Assembly: GCA_964370215.1 (NCBI GenBank)
Contig: CAYJIM010000084.1
Location: 1-8,964, forward strand
Length of the DNA: 8,964 nucleotides
Direction: 5' to 3'
Source of the DNA: Massiliimalia sp964370215
GTDB taxonomy: Bacteria; Bacillota; Clostridia; Oscillospirales; Ruminococcaceae
The translations under genes and the position numbers were made by a program. Positions 1 to 7,462 of the stretch are shown piece by piece; within the stretch, counting starts at the first letter, position 1; each line of letters starts with the position of its first letter. The notes under the pieces were generated by a model. The model was not told the origin of the DNA, searched no databases, and saw only the letters and a program-made list of their open reading frames with translations.

Positions 1-2389
1 TATTATCAGAAGATATAAATGTATAATCTGGTATAGTTTTAACATTTTTATGTATAAAAATTTTACTAAGGCTATTTGTATCTTCAAAGGCAGCTTTTTC
101 TATAGCAACTATATTTGTAGGAATAGTAAATTCACTTTGAATAATGGAACGAGGATAATGATATAAGCTATTTGATTTACTATTGTACAAAACACCATTT
201 CTATATATATAAACAGAATTTCCTTCTTCCAATTCTAATGCGCGAACATTTGTTCCCTTACTAATAGAGTGTCCTAAATGGATAACGGATGATGGAATTT
301 TGAGCTGTTCCAGAGCAGTGTTAGAAAAGGCTTCTTTTCCAATGTATAAAACTGAATTAGGAATAGTTATGCTTCTTAAACTATTATTTCTAAAAAAAGC
401 GTTATCACCAATATAGGTTACTGTATCAGGAATGACAATCTCAGTAAAACCATTAAAGTTATTAAAGGTTCCATCTTGAATATGCGTAATATTAGGAATT
501 ATAATATCTTGCAAGTTTTCGCACCCTAAAAAGGCATGTGACCCTAGATATATAACTGAACTCATATCTCCTACTGATGCTAAATTTGAACAACTATAAA
601 AAGCATTTTCTCCTATGTGAGTTACAGAATTATTAAAAGAAACAGATTCTAAGGCATCACAGTATTTAAATACATTATGGCCTATTCGAGTTACCCCATC
701 TGGGATAGTTACTTCCCTTAGATTTTCAGCACCTTCAAATGTAGAGTCTTGAATTTCAGTTAATGAATTAGAAAGCGTTACATATTTTAAACTAGTACAA
801 CCATAAAACATATATTCACCAAGATAAGTAACGCTATTTGGAATTGTGATTTTTTCTATACTCTTGCAAAATTTAAATGCTTCACTACCGATATATGTTA
901 CAGACTCTGGAATATCAATAATTTGTAATGATGCGCTGCCAATAAAGGCTTCGTTTTCTATTGTAGTAATTGAATCCGGCAAAAATAAATACATAATATG
1001 CTTGTTAAAATAAAATGCACTTTCGCCTATAGTTGTAATACCATCGGGTACCGTATACCACTGTGTTTGTTTAGTCGGCATAAATGTGTGCAAAGTTTTA
1101 GTTTGTTTGTTAAAAAGTACATCTTCTTCCGTTTTATAAATTGGGTTATCTTTACTTGCGGTCATACTTAAAAGAGAATAGCACTCAGAAACAAATTGTT
1201 GTCCAATCTCTGTAACCGACTCGGGTATGTATATGTGCTCTAACTTTCTGCATTGCATAAATGCAGAATCTCCAATACTCTTAACCGTATTGGGGATATG
1301 TATCTCTTGTATTATATGGCAACCTCTAAAAGCGAGTTCGCCTATAGAGGAAATCGATGAGGGTAATGCTATAGATTCTAAATGTGTACAATATGCAAAT
1401 AAACCATCACTTATTTTCGATAAATTTTTAGGTAAGTCTACTGTTTTTAAGTTTGAGCAATACATAAAAACACCTTCTTCAATGTTTGTGACACTGTCTG
1501 AAATATGTACGTATTCAAGTAATTTATTTTGAGAAAATGCATATTCCTCAATTGTCTTAGTACCCATAGGAACAGAATACTTAGTGTTCCCTTCAATTCC
1601 TACATATTTTATAAGGCTATGTGTATTTTTATTAAAAAGAACATTATTTTCAACATAATAAACAGGATTATTAACATCTACATTAATTGTTTTTAGTTCA
1701 CTCATATAGAGAGCTATATCTCCTATATGAGTTACAGTAAGCGGTATAGTTAGATCTGTAATATTTTTTTCATAAAGGAATAATTGATTGTCAAGAGTAG
1801 TAATAAAACTTGGTATTGTATAGTCATTTGTTTTTTTCTCATTATAAAAAGAAACCATTGTCCGTGATTCTTTTTCATACAGCGCACCTTCTGCTACCCC
1901 ATATACTGCATTTAAATCACTTATCTCTATGCTTGTTAACGAAGAACAAGCGGCAAAAGCACCCTCTCCTATTTCTTTAACTGCATGGCCTATTTTTAAC
2001 GAGGATAAAGATTCACAATACATAAACGCATACTCACCTATTGAAATGAGTGATTCTGGTAAATCTATATTTTGTAAATCCATACAGCCAGTAAATGCAC
2101 TATTTCCAATATGAGTTATTGTGTTAGGAAGTACAATGTTTTCTAAAAGGCCAGTATACTCAAATGCATTGTCTGCAATGCGTGTTACGGGAAACCCATC
2201 TATAACGCTCGGTATTTCAATGTTTCTTTCCCAAGCTGAATACGTAATAATGGTAACTTCTTCATTTTCTATAATGTACGAAAAACCATTATACGTATAT
2301 GTATCTTGTAGATAAAGAGTTTCAGCTTGTGATTGTATATTACCTACAACTGTAAGTAGTAGGGTTACTATTATGAGTATTTTCTTCAC
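1..2389 (-). CDS. BspA-like leucine-rich-repeat exported protein (C-terminus beyond the left edge)
   Basis: A continuous reading frame runs from GTG at 2389 to the left edge; I translated every codon and met no stop, giving at least 796 residues. It opens with a signal peptide (MKKILIIVTLLLTVVG...) and then the usual BspA-family entry segment (YNGFSYIIENEEVTIITY). About 26 LRR_5-type units of roughly 23 residues follow, with the pattern IPxSVTxIGxxAFxxCxxLxxI (for example IPNSVTYLGEYMFYGCTSLK). Four units carry a longer VLFNK-type insert. Such proteins are secreted or surface-attached and are known in treponemes and Bacteroidetes for adhesion to host proteins or other bacteria; that role is inferred here. 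Start choice: GTG at 2389 has GGAG 6 nt upstream and gives MKK. An in-frame ATG at 2401 (MEKKVKK) lacks a Shine-Dalgarno and is the alternative. The gene follows the ankyrin gene by 17 nt, so co-transcription is likely. Any C-terminal anchor or sorting signal lies outside the window. Confidence 0.93.
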   Translation of the reverse strand, partial: MKKILIIVTLLLTVVGNIQSQAETLYLQDTYTYNGFSYIIENEEVTIITYSAWERNIEIPSVIDGFPVTRIADNAFEYTGLLENIVLPNTITHIGNSAFTGCMDLQNIDLPESLISIGEYAFMYCESLSSLKIGHAVKEIGEGAFAACSSLTSIEISDLNAVYGVAEGALYEKESRTMVSFYNEKKTNDYTIPSFITTLDNQLFLYEKNITDLTIPLTVTHIGDIALYMSELKTINVDVNNPVYYVENNVLFNKNTHSLIKYVGIEGNTKYSVPMGTKTIEEYAFSQNKLLEYVHISDSVTNIEEGVFMYCSNLKTVDLPKNLSKISDGLFAYCTHLESIALPSSISSIGELAFRGCHIIQEIHIPNTVKSIGDSAFMQCRKLEHIYIPESVTEIGQQFVSECYSLLSMTASKDNPIYKTEEDVLFNKQTKTLHTFMPTKQTQWYTVPDGITTIGESAFYFNKHIMYLFLPDSITTIENEAFIGSASLQIIDIPESVTYIGSEAFKFCKSIEKITIPNSVTYLGEYMFYGCTSLKYVTLSNSLTEIQDSTFEGAENLREVTIPDGVTRIGHNVFKYCDALESVSFNNSVTHIGENAFYSCSNLASVGDMSSVIYLGSHAFLGCENLQDIIIPNITHIQDGTFNNFNGFTEIVIPDTVTYIGDNAFFRNNSLRSITIPNSVLYIGKEAFSNTALEQLKIPSSVIHLGHSISKGTNVRALELEEGNSVYIYRNGVLYNSKSNSLYHYPRSIIQSEFTIPTNIVAIEKAAFEDTNSLSKIFIHKNVKTIPDYTFISSDN

Positions 2390-2395
2390 TTTTTT

Positions 2396-2399
2396 CTCC
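2396..2399 (-). promoter_or_regulatory. Ribosome binding site deciding the GTG start of the LRR gene
   Basis: GGAG on the minus strand lies 6 nt before GTG 2389. The first two G bases overlap or adjoin the alternative ATG at 2401-2399, which itself has only AT-rich sequence upstream. The GTG-AAG-AAA opening resembles the GTG-AAA-AAA start of the SH3b gene at 6158, which supports the choice. Confidence 0.6.
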
Positions 2400-2406
2400 A
2401 TTTTAT

Positions 2407-5043
2407 TTACTGAGCTAATAGCTCTATTACTTCAGTGTGCTGATTCCTTCTTGCATAATCAAGAGCGGTATTACCTTCTCTATCCGATTCACTGGTATCT
2501 GCTCCGCCGTCAATAAGTAAAAGAACTAGTTCAAGTTCTCCAATTGAAGATGCATGCATCAACGGTGTTCGACCTTGTGAATCAATTGTAAATAAATCAT
2601 CTCCATATGCAATAAGCCACTTTACCATCGCTATATCTCTCGCACTAATTGCAATGTGCATGGCGGTATCGCCATCATTATTTATTATACTTGTATCTGC
2701 ACCGTTTTTCAATAACATTTCGGTAAATCCTTCGCTATGTGTCGAAAGCATTAGCGCAGTAAAACCATTGCCTTTATTTTGCTTATTTATATCAACTCCA
2801 GCATTTAAGAGTAGTTGTGCTGACTGTCTTACAGATTCTTCTGATGCATCTGCGTTAAGGATAAGTGAATGAAAAATAGAGTCATTATATACATCTTCTT
2901 GATGCACATTTGCACCGGCGTCAATTAAAACCTCGACAAAATCTACCATTCCACGTTTTGCCGCTATATAGAGGGGAGATTCACCTGTGTAATCTGAAAT
3001 GTTTACATCTGCACCTTTTGCGATAAGTTTTATTAAAATATCTAACTGCTTGTACCAAACTGCATAAGAAACAGCGGTATCTTTATATTCATCATATAAA
3101 TTAAGGTTTTGCTTTTTTTCGATCATAAGGTTTGCCAGTTTTACTTGACCTTCTTCTATTGCAATCATTAATGCTGTTCTACCTTCTGTGCCTTGAGCAT
3201 TTAATTTTGCTCCATTTTCTACAAGCAATCGCGCAGCTTCAAAATTACTGTGTTCTAAGGCTGTGATTAATGGTGTTTGTCCATATTCGTCGGTTGCGTT
3301 AATATGTGCATTATGCTCTAGTAATAAAAGCACGTCTTCTATATAACCAAATTGACAGGCAGCATGCAAGGGAGTAAGTTTGTTTTCATCTGAAATATTA
3401 ACATTCGCTCCTGCTTTAAGCAGTGTTTTCAAAACAACAGGATTCCCGATAGCGTTATAAAGAGCAGTTTCCCCATACTTACCTCGCTTATTTATATAAA
3501 CTCCACCTGCAATTAAAGCTTGTATCATCTCTAATGTTACATTACTGTCGTACCCTACTGCAAAAATTAAAGGAGTTTCACCATAACTATTTGGGATATT
3601 GCCATTAGCTCCAGATGCAAGAAGTTTTTTTATTATTGTTGCATCGCTTTTGAGAATTGCTTTATGCAAGGCTGTATATCCATACTGATCTTGTGCATTA
3701 AGGTTTGCCCCTGCATTAATGAGTAGCTCTGCAGTTTCTTGTTTTTTACTATTGTTATTAACTAGGTCCAGCGCAACTAAAAGAGCAGTTTCACCATCAT
3801 TATTTTGAATATCTAGGTTGGCTCCGACACTTATAAGATATTCAATGAGTTCCATTTCGCCTTCATAAGTAAATAGTATGAGTGGTGTATTACCATTCTC
3901 GTCTGTTGCATTAATATCTGCACCTTGCTTTATGCGATCTATCGTTACAGAAGGGTTATCCCAGTCAATAACATCAATTAAACTAGTATTTTTATAGTTT
4001 TCTTCTTTTTCAATAGAAAGGGATGCTTTTTCAACCCCATTTATCGAAACATAGTCTGTAGCAGAAAACCTTGCCAACCACCCTTCTTTTTCAAGGTTTA
4101 CATTAAGCTCAGCAATTGCAATGTTATTAGCACCTGATCCTTCTTTAGCAAAAAGATTCAATTGTACATAGTTATTTGTAGGTATTCTAAAATTGACCAC
4201 TTGAGGTTTTGGTGTTTTCCCTAAAGAAAAATTACCTACTTCAATAGGCTTATCATCATAAGATTTTCTATAAGATATTGATATATTCTTAATATGATTA
4301 TAGGTAGGTTCAATTGAGGAATAATCAAGAAGCATAAGACTTGTAAGATTAAGTACAGTACCCCCAAATAAAAAGTGCATATCAATAGTATCATCTTCAG
4401 TTTTTAGAATAAAGGCAGTATTTGGATTATCATCGAACATATTTTGAGGGCCATATCTGAAAGGCATTATTTCATCCAAGATAGGTTGAGGCATTGTTAG
4501 TGAAAATGATATTCTAGGATAGCCCCTAACAATAAATGCATCTCTACTTACTCTGTCGTCAATATGCAGATTATCAATTATATTAAACGAGCTTGCCATA
4601 TTACCGTATGCCTCATTAACGGTATACTCATAAAATGCATAAGCTTCATTATCTTTCTCAATTATTTCTACTAGACTACAGTCTGGACTAGTGCTATACA
4701 CTGCACCAAACTCTTGTTCAGAAAGGAGAATAAGGCGTTTGTTTGACTTCCTGAGAAGCACCATTTGAAAAAACTCTGCATCTCGCCAGTTTAATAAATA
4801 CTCATCGGTACATTCATACTGACTATTTATTATTCGATAAAATATCTGTGAACCTACTTTTTGCTCATATACTCTCTGATACGATTCAATTGGTATTAAC
4901 TGAGGATATACCTTATAAAATTTTTCATAATCAACTTCAATAATATTCTCGTAGCTGTTTCCAAAAATTACTTGGCGGTAATCTAGTGCGTGTAGTGTTA
5001 GGGCTACGCAAAGTAATGTTAGCGTTAGTAGTGCTTTTTTCAT
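2407..5043 (-). CDS. Exported ankyrin-repeat protein with N-terminal discoidin-like ectodomain
   Basis: This 878-residue protein starts with signal peptide MKKALLTLTLLCVALTLHA, probably cut before LDYRQ. Residues about 20-325 form an ectodomain homologous to the product of 7414-6266. It contains VYEQ.VGS.IFYR early and a discoidin-like (galactose-binding, F5/8 C-like) part near residues 195-325, with FDDNPNTAF and AELNVNLEKEGWL. From about residue 357 to the end there are about 15 ankyrin repeats with classic GETALxxA and LLxAGANxNxxD signatures, with shorter caps at each end; some units are lengthened (NNNSKKQ, NADASEE). Ankyrin arrays bind proteins; a signal peptide places this one outside the cytoplasm, so a periplasmic or surface scaffold is inferred. 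Partner unknown. Start: ATG 5043 is chosen because it begins the signal peptide shared with the paralogue. An in-frame ATG at 5112 with AGAGG 4 nt upstream would add 23 residues, but that stretch overlaps a promoter-like element also found before 8062. Confidence 0.92.
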   Translation of the reverse strand: MKKALLTLTLLCVALTLHALDYRQVIFGNSYENIIEVDYEKFYKVYPQLIPIESYQRVYEQKVGSQIFYRIINSQYECTDEYLLNWRDAEFFQMVLLRKSNKRLILLSEQEFGAVYSTSPDCSLVEIIEKDNEAYAFYEYTVNEAYGNMASSFNIIDNLHIDDRVSRDAFIVRGYPRISFSLTMPQPILDEIMPFRYGPQNMFDDNPNTAFILKTEDDTIDMHFLFGGTVLNLTSLMLLDYSSIEPTYNHIKNISISYRKSYDDKPIEVGNFSLGKTPKPQVVNFRIPTNNYVQLNLFAKEGSGANNIAIAELNVNLEKEGWLARFSATDYVSINGVEKASLSIEKEENYKNTSLIDVIDWDNPSVTIDRIKQGADINATDENGNTPLILFTYEGEMELIEYLISVGANLDIQNNDGETALLVALDLVNNNSKKQETAELLINAGANLNAQDQYGYTALHKAILKSDATIIKKLLASGANGNIPNSYGETPLIFAVGYDSNVTLEMIQALIAGGVYINKRGKYGETALYNAIGNPVVLKTLLKAGANVNISDENKLTPLHAACQFGYIEDVLLLLEHNAHINATDEYGQTPLITALEHSNFEAARLLVENGAKLNAQGTEGRTALMIAIEEGQVKLANLMIEKKQNLNLYDEYKDTAVSYAVWYKQLDILIKLIAKGADVNISDYTGESPLYIAAKRGMVDFVEVLIDAGANVHQEDVYNDSIFHSLILNADASEESVRQSAQLLLNAGVDINKQNKGNGFTALMLSTHSEGFTEMLLKNGADTSIINNDGDTAMHIAISARDIAMVKWLIAYGDDLFTIDSQGRTPLMHASSIGELELVLLLIDGGADTSESDREGNTALDYARRNQHTEVIELLAQ
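4936..5043 (-). repeat. Near-identical leader cassette, copy A (ankyrin gene)
   Basis: The first 36 codons of the ankyrin gene match the first 36 codons of the gene starting at 7414 in 103 of 108 nt. The five differences (positions 5023, 4960, 4948, 4945 and 4939) are all synonymous third-position changes. Upstream of the ATG the two loci share nothing obvious. Downstream of codon 36 similarity falls to that of distant paralogues. Confidence 0.9.
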
Positions 5044-5049
5044 ATCTTG

Positions 5050-5078
5050 AGTATAGCATATTTTAGCGATTTTGTGGA
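5050..5078 (-). promoter_or_regulatory. Probable promoter of the ankyrin gene, very short leader
   Basis: The minus strand carries AAAATATGCTATACT ending 6 nt before ATG 5043. TATACT (5055-5050) or TATGCT (5060-5055) can serve as the -10. TCCACA (5078-5073) lies 17 bp upstream of TATACT and matches the -35 consensus in 4 of 6 positions. The same 15-nt element at the same distance precedes ATG 8062. If this is the -10, the transcript would begin at or within a few bases of the ATG. An alternative view is that the element is coding sequence of a longer protein starting at 5112. Confidence 0.6.
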
Positions 5079-5113
5079 ATAGAGACACAGTGTATGGTAT
5101 ACCTGTAAACATT

Positions 5114-5140
5114 CAACCTCTTACAACAAACCGCTTACAA
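5114..5140 (-). repeat. Tandem TTGTAAG-GGTT direct repeat upstream of the ankyrin promoter
   Basis: On the minus strand TTGTAAGCGGTTTG is followed at once by TTGTAAGAGGTTG. They are two 13-14 bp imperfect copies, about 35-60 bp upstream of the -35 of the ankyrin gene. They could be half-sites for a DNA-binding protein, or a chance duplication in AT-rich DNA. Confidence 0.5.
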
Positions 5141-5161
5141 TTCTTTCTGCTTCATTGTAAG
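5134..5161 (-). repeat. Inverted repeat between the SH3b and ankyrin genes
   Basis: Perfect 8-bp arms CTTACAAT (5134-5141) and ATTGTAAG (5154-5161) enclose a 12-nt loop. With a 3-nt bulge the stem gains five more pairs. It shares one arm with the tandem TTGTAAG repeat. No T-run follows on the minus strand, so it does not look like an intrinsic terminator; an operator or an mRNA structure is possible. Confidence 0.45.
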
Positions 5162-5206
5162 TTTGTAGATAATTGTTTATTGCATTTTTAAGGAAAACTA
5201 CATTGA

Positions 5207-5229
5207 TTTATGCTTATGGCAAGCATAAA
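5207..5229 (-). terminator. Hairpin over the SH3b gene stop codon, weak terminator candidate
   Basis: Perfect 9-bp arms TTTATGCTT (5207-5215) and AAGCATAAA (5221-5229) enclose a 5-nt loop, with the TAA stop at 5216-5214 inside. The downstream side on the minus strand (TCAATGTAGTTTTCC) has only a short T-run and the stem is AT-rich, so termination is doubtful. It may instead protect the 3' end of the message. Confidence 0.3.
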
Positions 5230-6158
5230 GACCACGAAATATCATCTGTGGGTGTATTAAATTTGTAACCACCTTTTTCTAAAGAGACTTTGTCTCCAGA
5301 AATCCATCCTGTTCTACCATCATCGTGTTCTATTTTGACCCAACGGCCAACCTTTCCATCTGCTTCCTCAGTCACTGCAATAATTTTTGCAGAATTTTGT
5401 CCCTCTTGCTCAATGGTGAACATAACACTACTATTTGTTGTCCCAGGTCTATCTTGCACAGCTAAATTTCCCCAACTTGAAAGATATCTTGTAAGGTTTC
5501 GGGCAGTCCAATTCGTACCTTCCAGTTCTGGAAGGTTTAGCACAGTCCATTTATTATCTTTATAAATGTCATATGTTCCAAAAGGCATCCAACCGTCGAA
5601 GTCATCAGTTCGTACTTTTAACCACATTTGCGAATCATCATTATCATATACTATATAAGAAACCTGTGAAATTGAAAAGCGTTTGCTACTCTGTATTTTG
5701 CCCACTTCTTTTCGAGTTCTGTTAAATGTATTATATACGGTTATATCGTTTTCAAAGCAATGAAATTCATCATTTTGTATATGCTTTCTTATAATCCATG
5801 TATAGTCATCCTGTTTGCCCTGTTCAAGTATCGAGCCATTTCCACCATTGTAATTATCTACTGGAATCTTACCTTTTGTACTGTTATCTATATCAACATA
5901 ACCACCATACACCCAGCCTTCCAGTGTTCCATAATTAATTTTGTACCAATAATCATTAAAGCTATCGATGCTTTGTTTTGTAACTGTTCTTGAAGTTATT
6001 GTAACCACATTTCCTGTATTTAAAAACCCTAAAACCTCCCCAGTACTTGGTACACTTCGTACTCTAAGTTTATCATCATTTATCGTACCCTCAGGTGCTT
6101 GAGCCCACAATACATGTATTTCTACAAGCAAAAGTAATAGTATTATACATTTTTTCAC
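5214..6158 (-). CDS. Exported SH3b (bacterial SH3) domain protein
   Basis: The protein has 314 residues and starts at GTG 6158. A signal peptide (MKKCIILLLLLVEIHVLWAQ) is followed by SH3b-type segments. The first, residues about 23-90, is typical: KLRVRSVPSTGEVLGFLNTG, then WYKINYGTLEGWVYGGYVDI. A divergent one at about 130-200 ends in MWLKVRTDDFDGWMPFGTYDI. A third at about 228-293 contains NLAVQDRPGT and ends WVKIEHDDGRTGWISGDKVSL. SH3b domains usually bind peptidoglycan or peptide ligands in the envelope. No hydrolase or peptidase domain is present, so a binding or structural role is inferred. The signal sequence has Cys4, which is too early for a lipobox. The gene has its own promoter-like sequence and a Shine-Dalgarno, and lies 107 nt after the discoidin-like gene and 170 nt before the ankyrin start. 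Confidence 0.88.
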   Translation of the reverse strand: MKKCIILLLLLVEIHVLWAQAPEGTINDDKLRVRSVPSTGEVLGFLNTGNVVTITSRTVTKQSIDSFNDYWYKINYGTLEGWVYGGYVDIDNSTKGKIPVDNYNGGNGSILEQGKQDDYTWIIRKHIQNDEFHCFENDITVYNTFNRTRKEVGKIQSSKRFSISQVSYIVYDNDDSQMWLKVRTDDFDGWMPFGTYDIYKDNKWTVLNLPELEGTNWTARNLTRYLSSWGNLAVQDRPGTTNSSVMFTIEQEGQNSAKIIAVTEEADGKVGRWVKIEHDDGRTGWISGDKVSLEKGGYKFNTPTDDISWSLCLP

Positions 6159-6167
6159 TTTTATTTT

Positions 6168-6173
6168 ACCTCT
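6168..6173 (-). promoter_or_regulatory. Ribosome binding site supporting the GTG start of the SH3b gene
   Basis: AGAGGT lies 9 nt before GTG 6158 on the minus strand. The GTG begins the signal peptide directly, and no ATG in a suitable place competes with it. Confidence 0.65.
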
Positions 6174-6196
6174 ATCAATTAAGATTTATTAATTTC

Positions 6197-6205
6197 ATTA
6201 TAACA
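6197..6205 (-). promoter_or_regulatory. Extended -10 promoter of the SH3b gene
   Basis: TGTTATAAT on the minus strand is a perfect -10 hexamer with the TGn extension. It would place the transcription start near 6190, giving a leader of about 30 nt that includes the Shine-Dalgarno. No good -35 is seen 16-18 bp upstream, which is common for extended -10 promoters. A weak inverted repeat (GCATA...TATGC, 6221-6239) covers the -35 region. Confidence 0.6.
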
Positions 6206-6265
6206 AAAAATAGCTTTAGTGCATAGAATACCTATATGCTGTTGTAAAATAGTATATATACATTA

Positions 6266-7414
6266 TTACAGTCCACCAAACAGCCAGCCTATGCCATCTA
6301 TATAAATATCAAGCTCCGCAAGGGATGTGTCGGTGTATTTAGTGCCAGGTGTAATTTGGGTAACTCCAATTTCAAACCCAAACCTTTGGGGACTTATGCT
6401 GTATTCTTGTGGAAGCATTGTATCTTTTAGCAAAAGCAGCTTATTTTCTCCTTCAAAATTATAAAAGACAATTTCTTTAATTTGATTGTTTTCTGCATAA
6501 TAATCACCATCTGCATATCCATTTATAATCATAAACTTGGTTGACTTCGCCTGTATGCGCAGGTAAAAAAAGTTATCTAAAGAGTTTTCTACATAGATTG
6601 TTGCAGGATTACCGTCAAAGGCATTTTGAATTGAGTACAAAAAAGGGCGCTTACTGTCTACAAATACATCGCATGAATAATAATACCCCTCCGCATCTTT
6701 AGAAGATACCGTTATACCGATTCCTTCAGTTGTTTCTTTTCGTATATCACTTTCTGATTCATACCACTCTGTTGAGGGCTCATACCACAGAGCATACGAA
6801 ATGGTGTCCGAGACACTGCCTTTTGTTTCTTGTATTCCATTCCATAAGCAATATATCGCTTTATTGCTTATAGGAGAAGGTCCTCTATATGTTAAGTTAC
6901 CCACTGGCAAAAATAGAACTTCATGCCACAGCAAACCTATAACGACATCATCTCTTTGGATGATTTCAAGCCCTTGAAAAGATTCATGCCTATCTTGAGA
7001 AAAATAATCTTTGCCAAATAATATCTCATCTCCCAATTGTAGTAAGTTTTTTTCTGATTCCTTGTAGAACACATACTGAGTAAAAAAAATATCGTTCCAA
7101 TCAAGTAAATCACTATTTGTGTACTGGTCAAAGCTCATGAGCACACGGTAAAAAATCTCACTTCCAATTACTTGCTCATATACTTTGAAGTAGTTGGGAC
7201 GAGCATTAATACTTGGTAGATCAGATTCGTCATGGTGATACAAATAGTTTGCCCTATACAATTCCTTCACTTCCGGGTATTGTTCAAAAAAGTCATCTGC
7301 ATTTATTTCTATAATGTTTTCGTAGCTGTTACCAAAAATTACTTGGCGGTAATCTAGTGCGTGTAGTGTTAGGGCTACGCAAAGTAATGTTAGTGTTAGT
7401 AGTGCTTTTTTCAT
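6266..7414 (-). CDS. Exported discoidin-like domain protein, paralogue of the ankyrin protein's ectodomain
   Basis: The protein has 382 residues and the same first 36 residues as the ankyrin protein, including the signal peptide. The rest is a distant homologue of the ankyrin protein's ectodomain. FKVYEQVIGSEIFYRV matches its VYEQKVGSQIFYRI, and DLLDWND..F matches LLNWRDAEFF. A discoidin-like module near residues 255-380 has NAFDGNPAT, IKEIVFYNF and a final LAELDIYIDGIGWL. The protein ends four residues after the GWL, with no ankyrin repeats. Such galactose-binding-like folds often bind glycans; the ligand here is unknown. Strong Shine-Dalgarno (GAGGAG) 10 nt upstream. It starts 48 nt after the membrane-protein gene with no terminator between, so they are probably one transcript. 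I do not recognise a named gene. Confidence 0.88.
   Translation of the reverse strand: MKKALLTLTLLCVALTLHALDYRQVIFGNSYENIIEINADDFFEQYPEVKELYRANYLYHHDESDLPSINARPNYFKVYEQVIGSEIFYRVLMSFDQYTNSDLLDWNDIFFTQYVFYKESEKNLLQLGDEILFGKDYFSQDRHESFQGLEIIQRDDVVIGLLWHEVLFLPVGNLTYRGPSPISNKAIYCLWNGIQETKGSVSDTISYALWYEPSTEWYESESDIRKETTEGIGITVSSKDAEGYYYSCDVFVDSKRPFLYSIQNAFDGNPATIYVENSLDNFFYLRIQAKSTKFMIINGYADGDYYAENNQIKEIVFYNFEGENKLLLLKDTMLPQEYSISPQRFGFEIGVTQITPGTKYTDTSLAELDIYIDGIGWLFGGL
7307..7414 (-). repeat. Near-identical leader cassette, copy B (discoidin-like gene)
   Basis: Partner of 4936-5043: 103 of 108 nt are identical, encoding the same 36 residues. The upstream sequence differs completely: here a GAGGAG ribosome binding site precedes the ATG, while copy A has a -10-like element. 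Confidence 0.9.
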
Positions 7415-7424
7415 GTTGTTTTTT

Positions 7425-7430
7425 CTCCTC
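7425..7430 (-). promoter_or_regulatory. Ribosome binding site of the discoidin-like gene
   Basis: GAGGAG lies 10 nt before ATG 7414, separated by the A-rich AAAAAACAAC. It is the strongest Shine-Dalgarno in the window and fits translation within a polycistronic message. Confidence 0.7.
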
Positions 7431-7462
7431 TTGTTTTGTGTTCACTCATTCTCACCCACTAC

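Noticed and set aside
1227..2315. Open frames on the plus strand (1227-1532, 1929-2114, 2121-2315)
   Set aside because: They lie entirely opposite the LRR gene, have no ribosome binding sites of note and no recognisable domain; they arise from the repeated codon pattern of the LRR units.
2654..2872. Plus-strand open frame opposite the ankyrin repeats
   Set aside because: Antisense to a well-supported repeat domain, with no independent coding signal.
5013..5022. Lipoprotein signal at Cys11-12 of the LTLLC leader in the ankyrin and discoidin-like proteins
   Set aside because: The residue before Cys is Leu, the Cys is too close to the N-terminus, and the hydrophobic stretch continues beyond it to a standard signal peptidase I site.
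5044..5112. A 23-residue N-terminal extension of the ankyrin protein from ATG 5112, which has AGAGG 4 nt upstream
   Set aside because: The extension would hide a signal peptide shared exactly with the paralogue, and covers the promoter-like element also found before 8062. It is kept as the main alternative start, not excluded outright.
5290..5993. Plus-strand open frames opposite the SH3b gene (5290-5565 and 5760-5993)
   Set aside because: The minus-strand frame has signal peptide and SH3b motifs across the whole stretch; the opposite frames have none.
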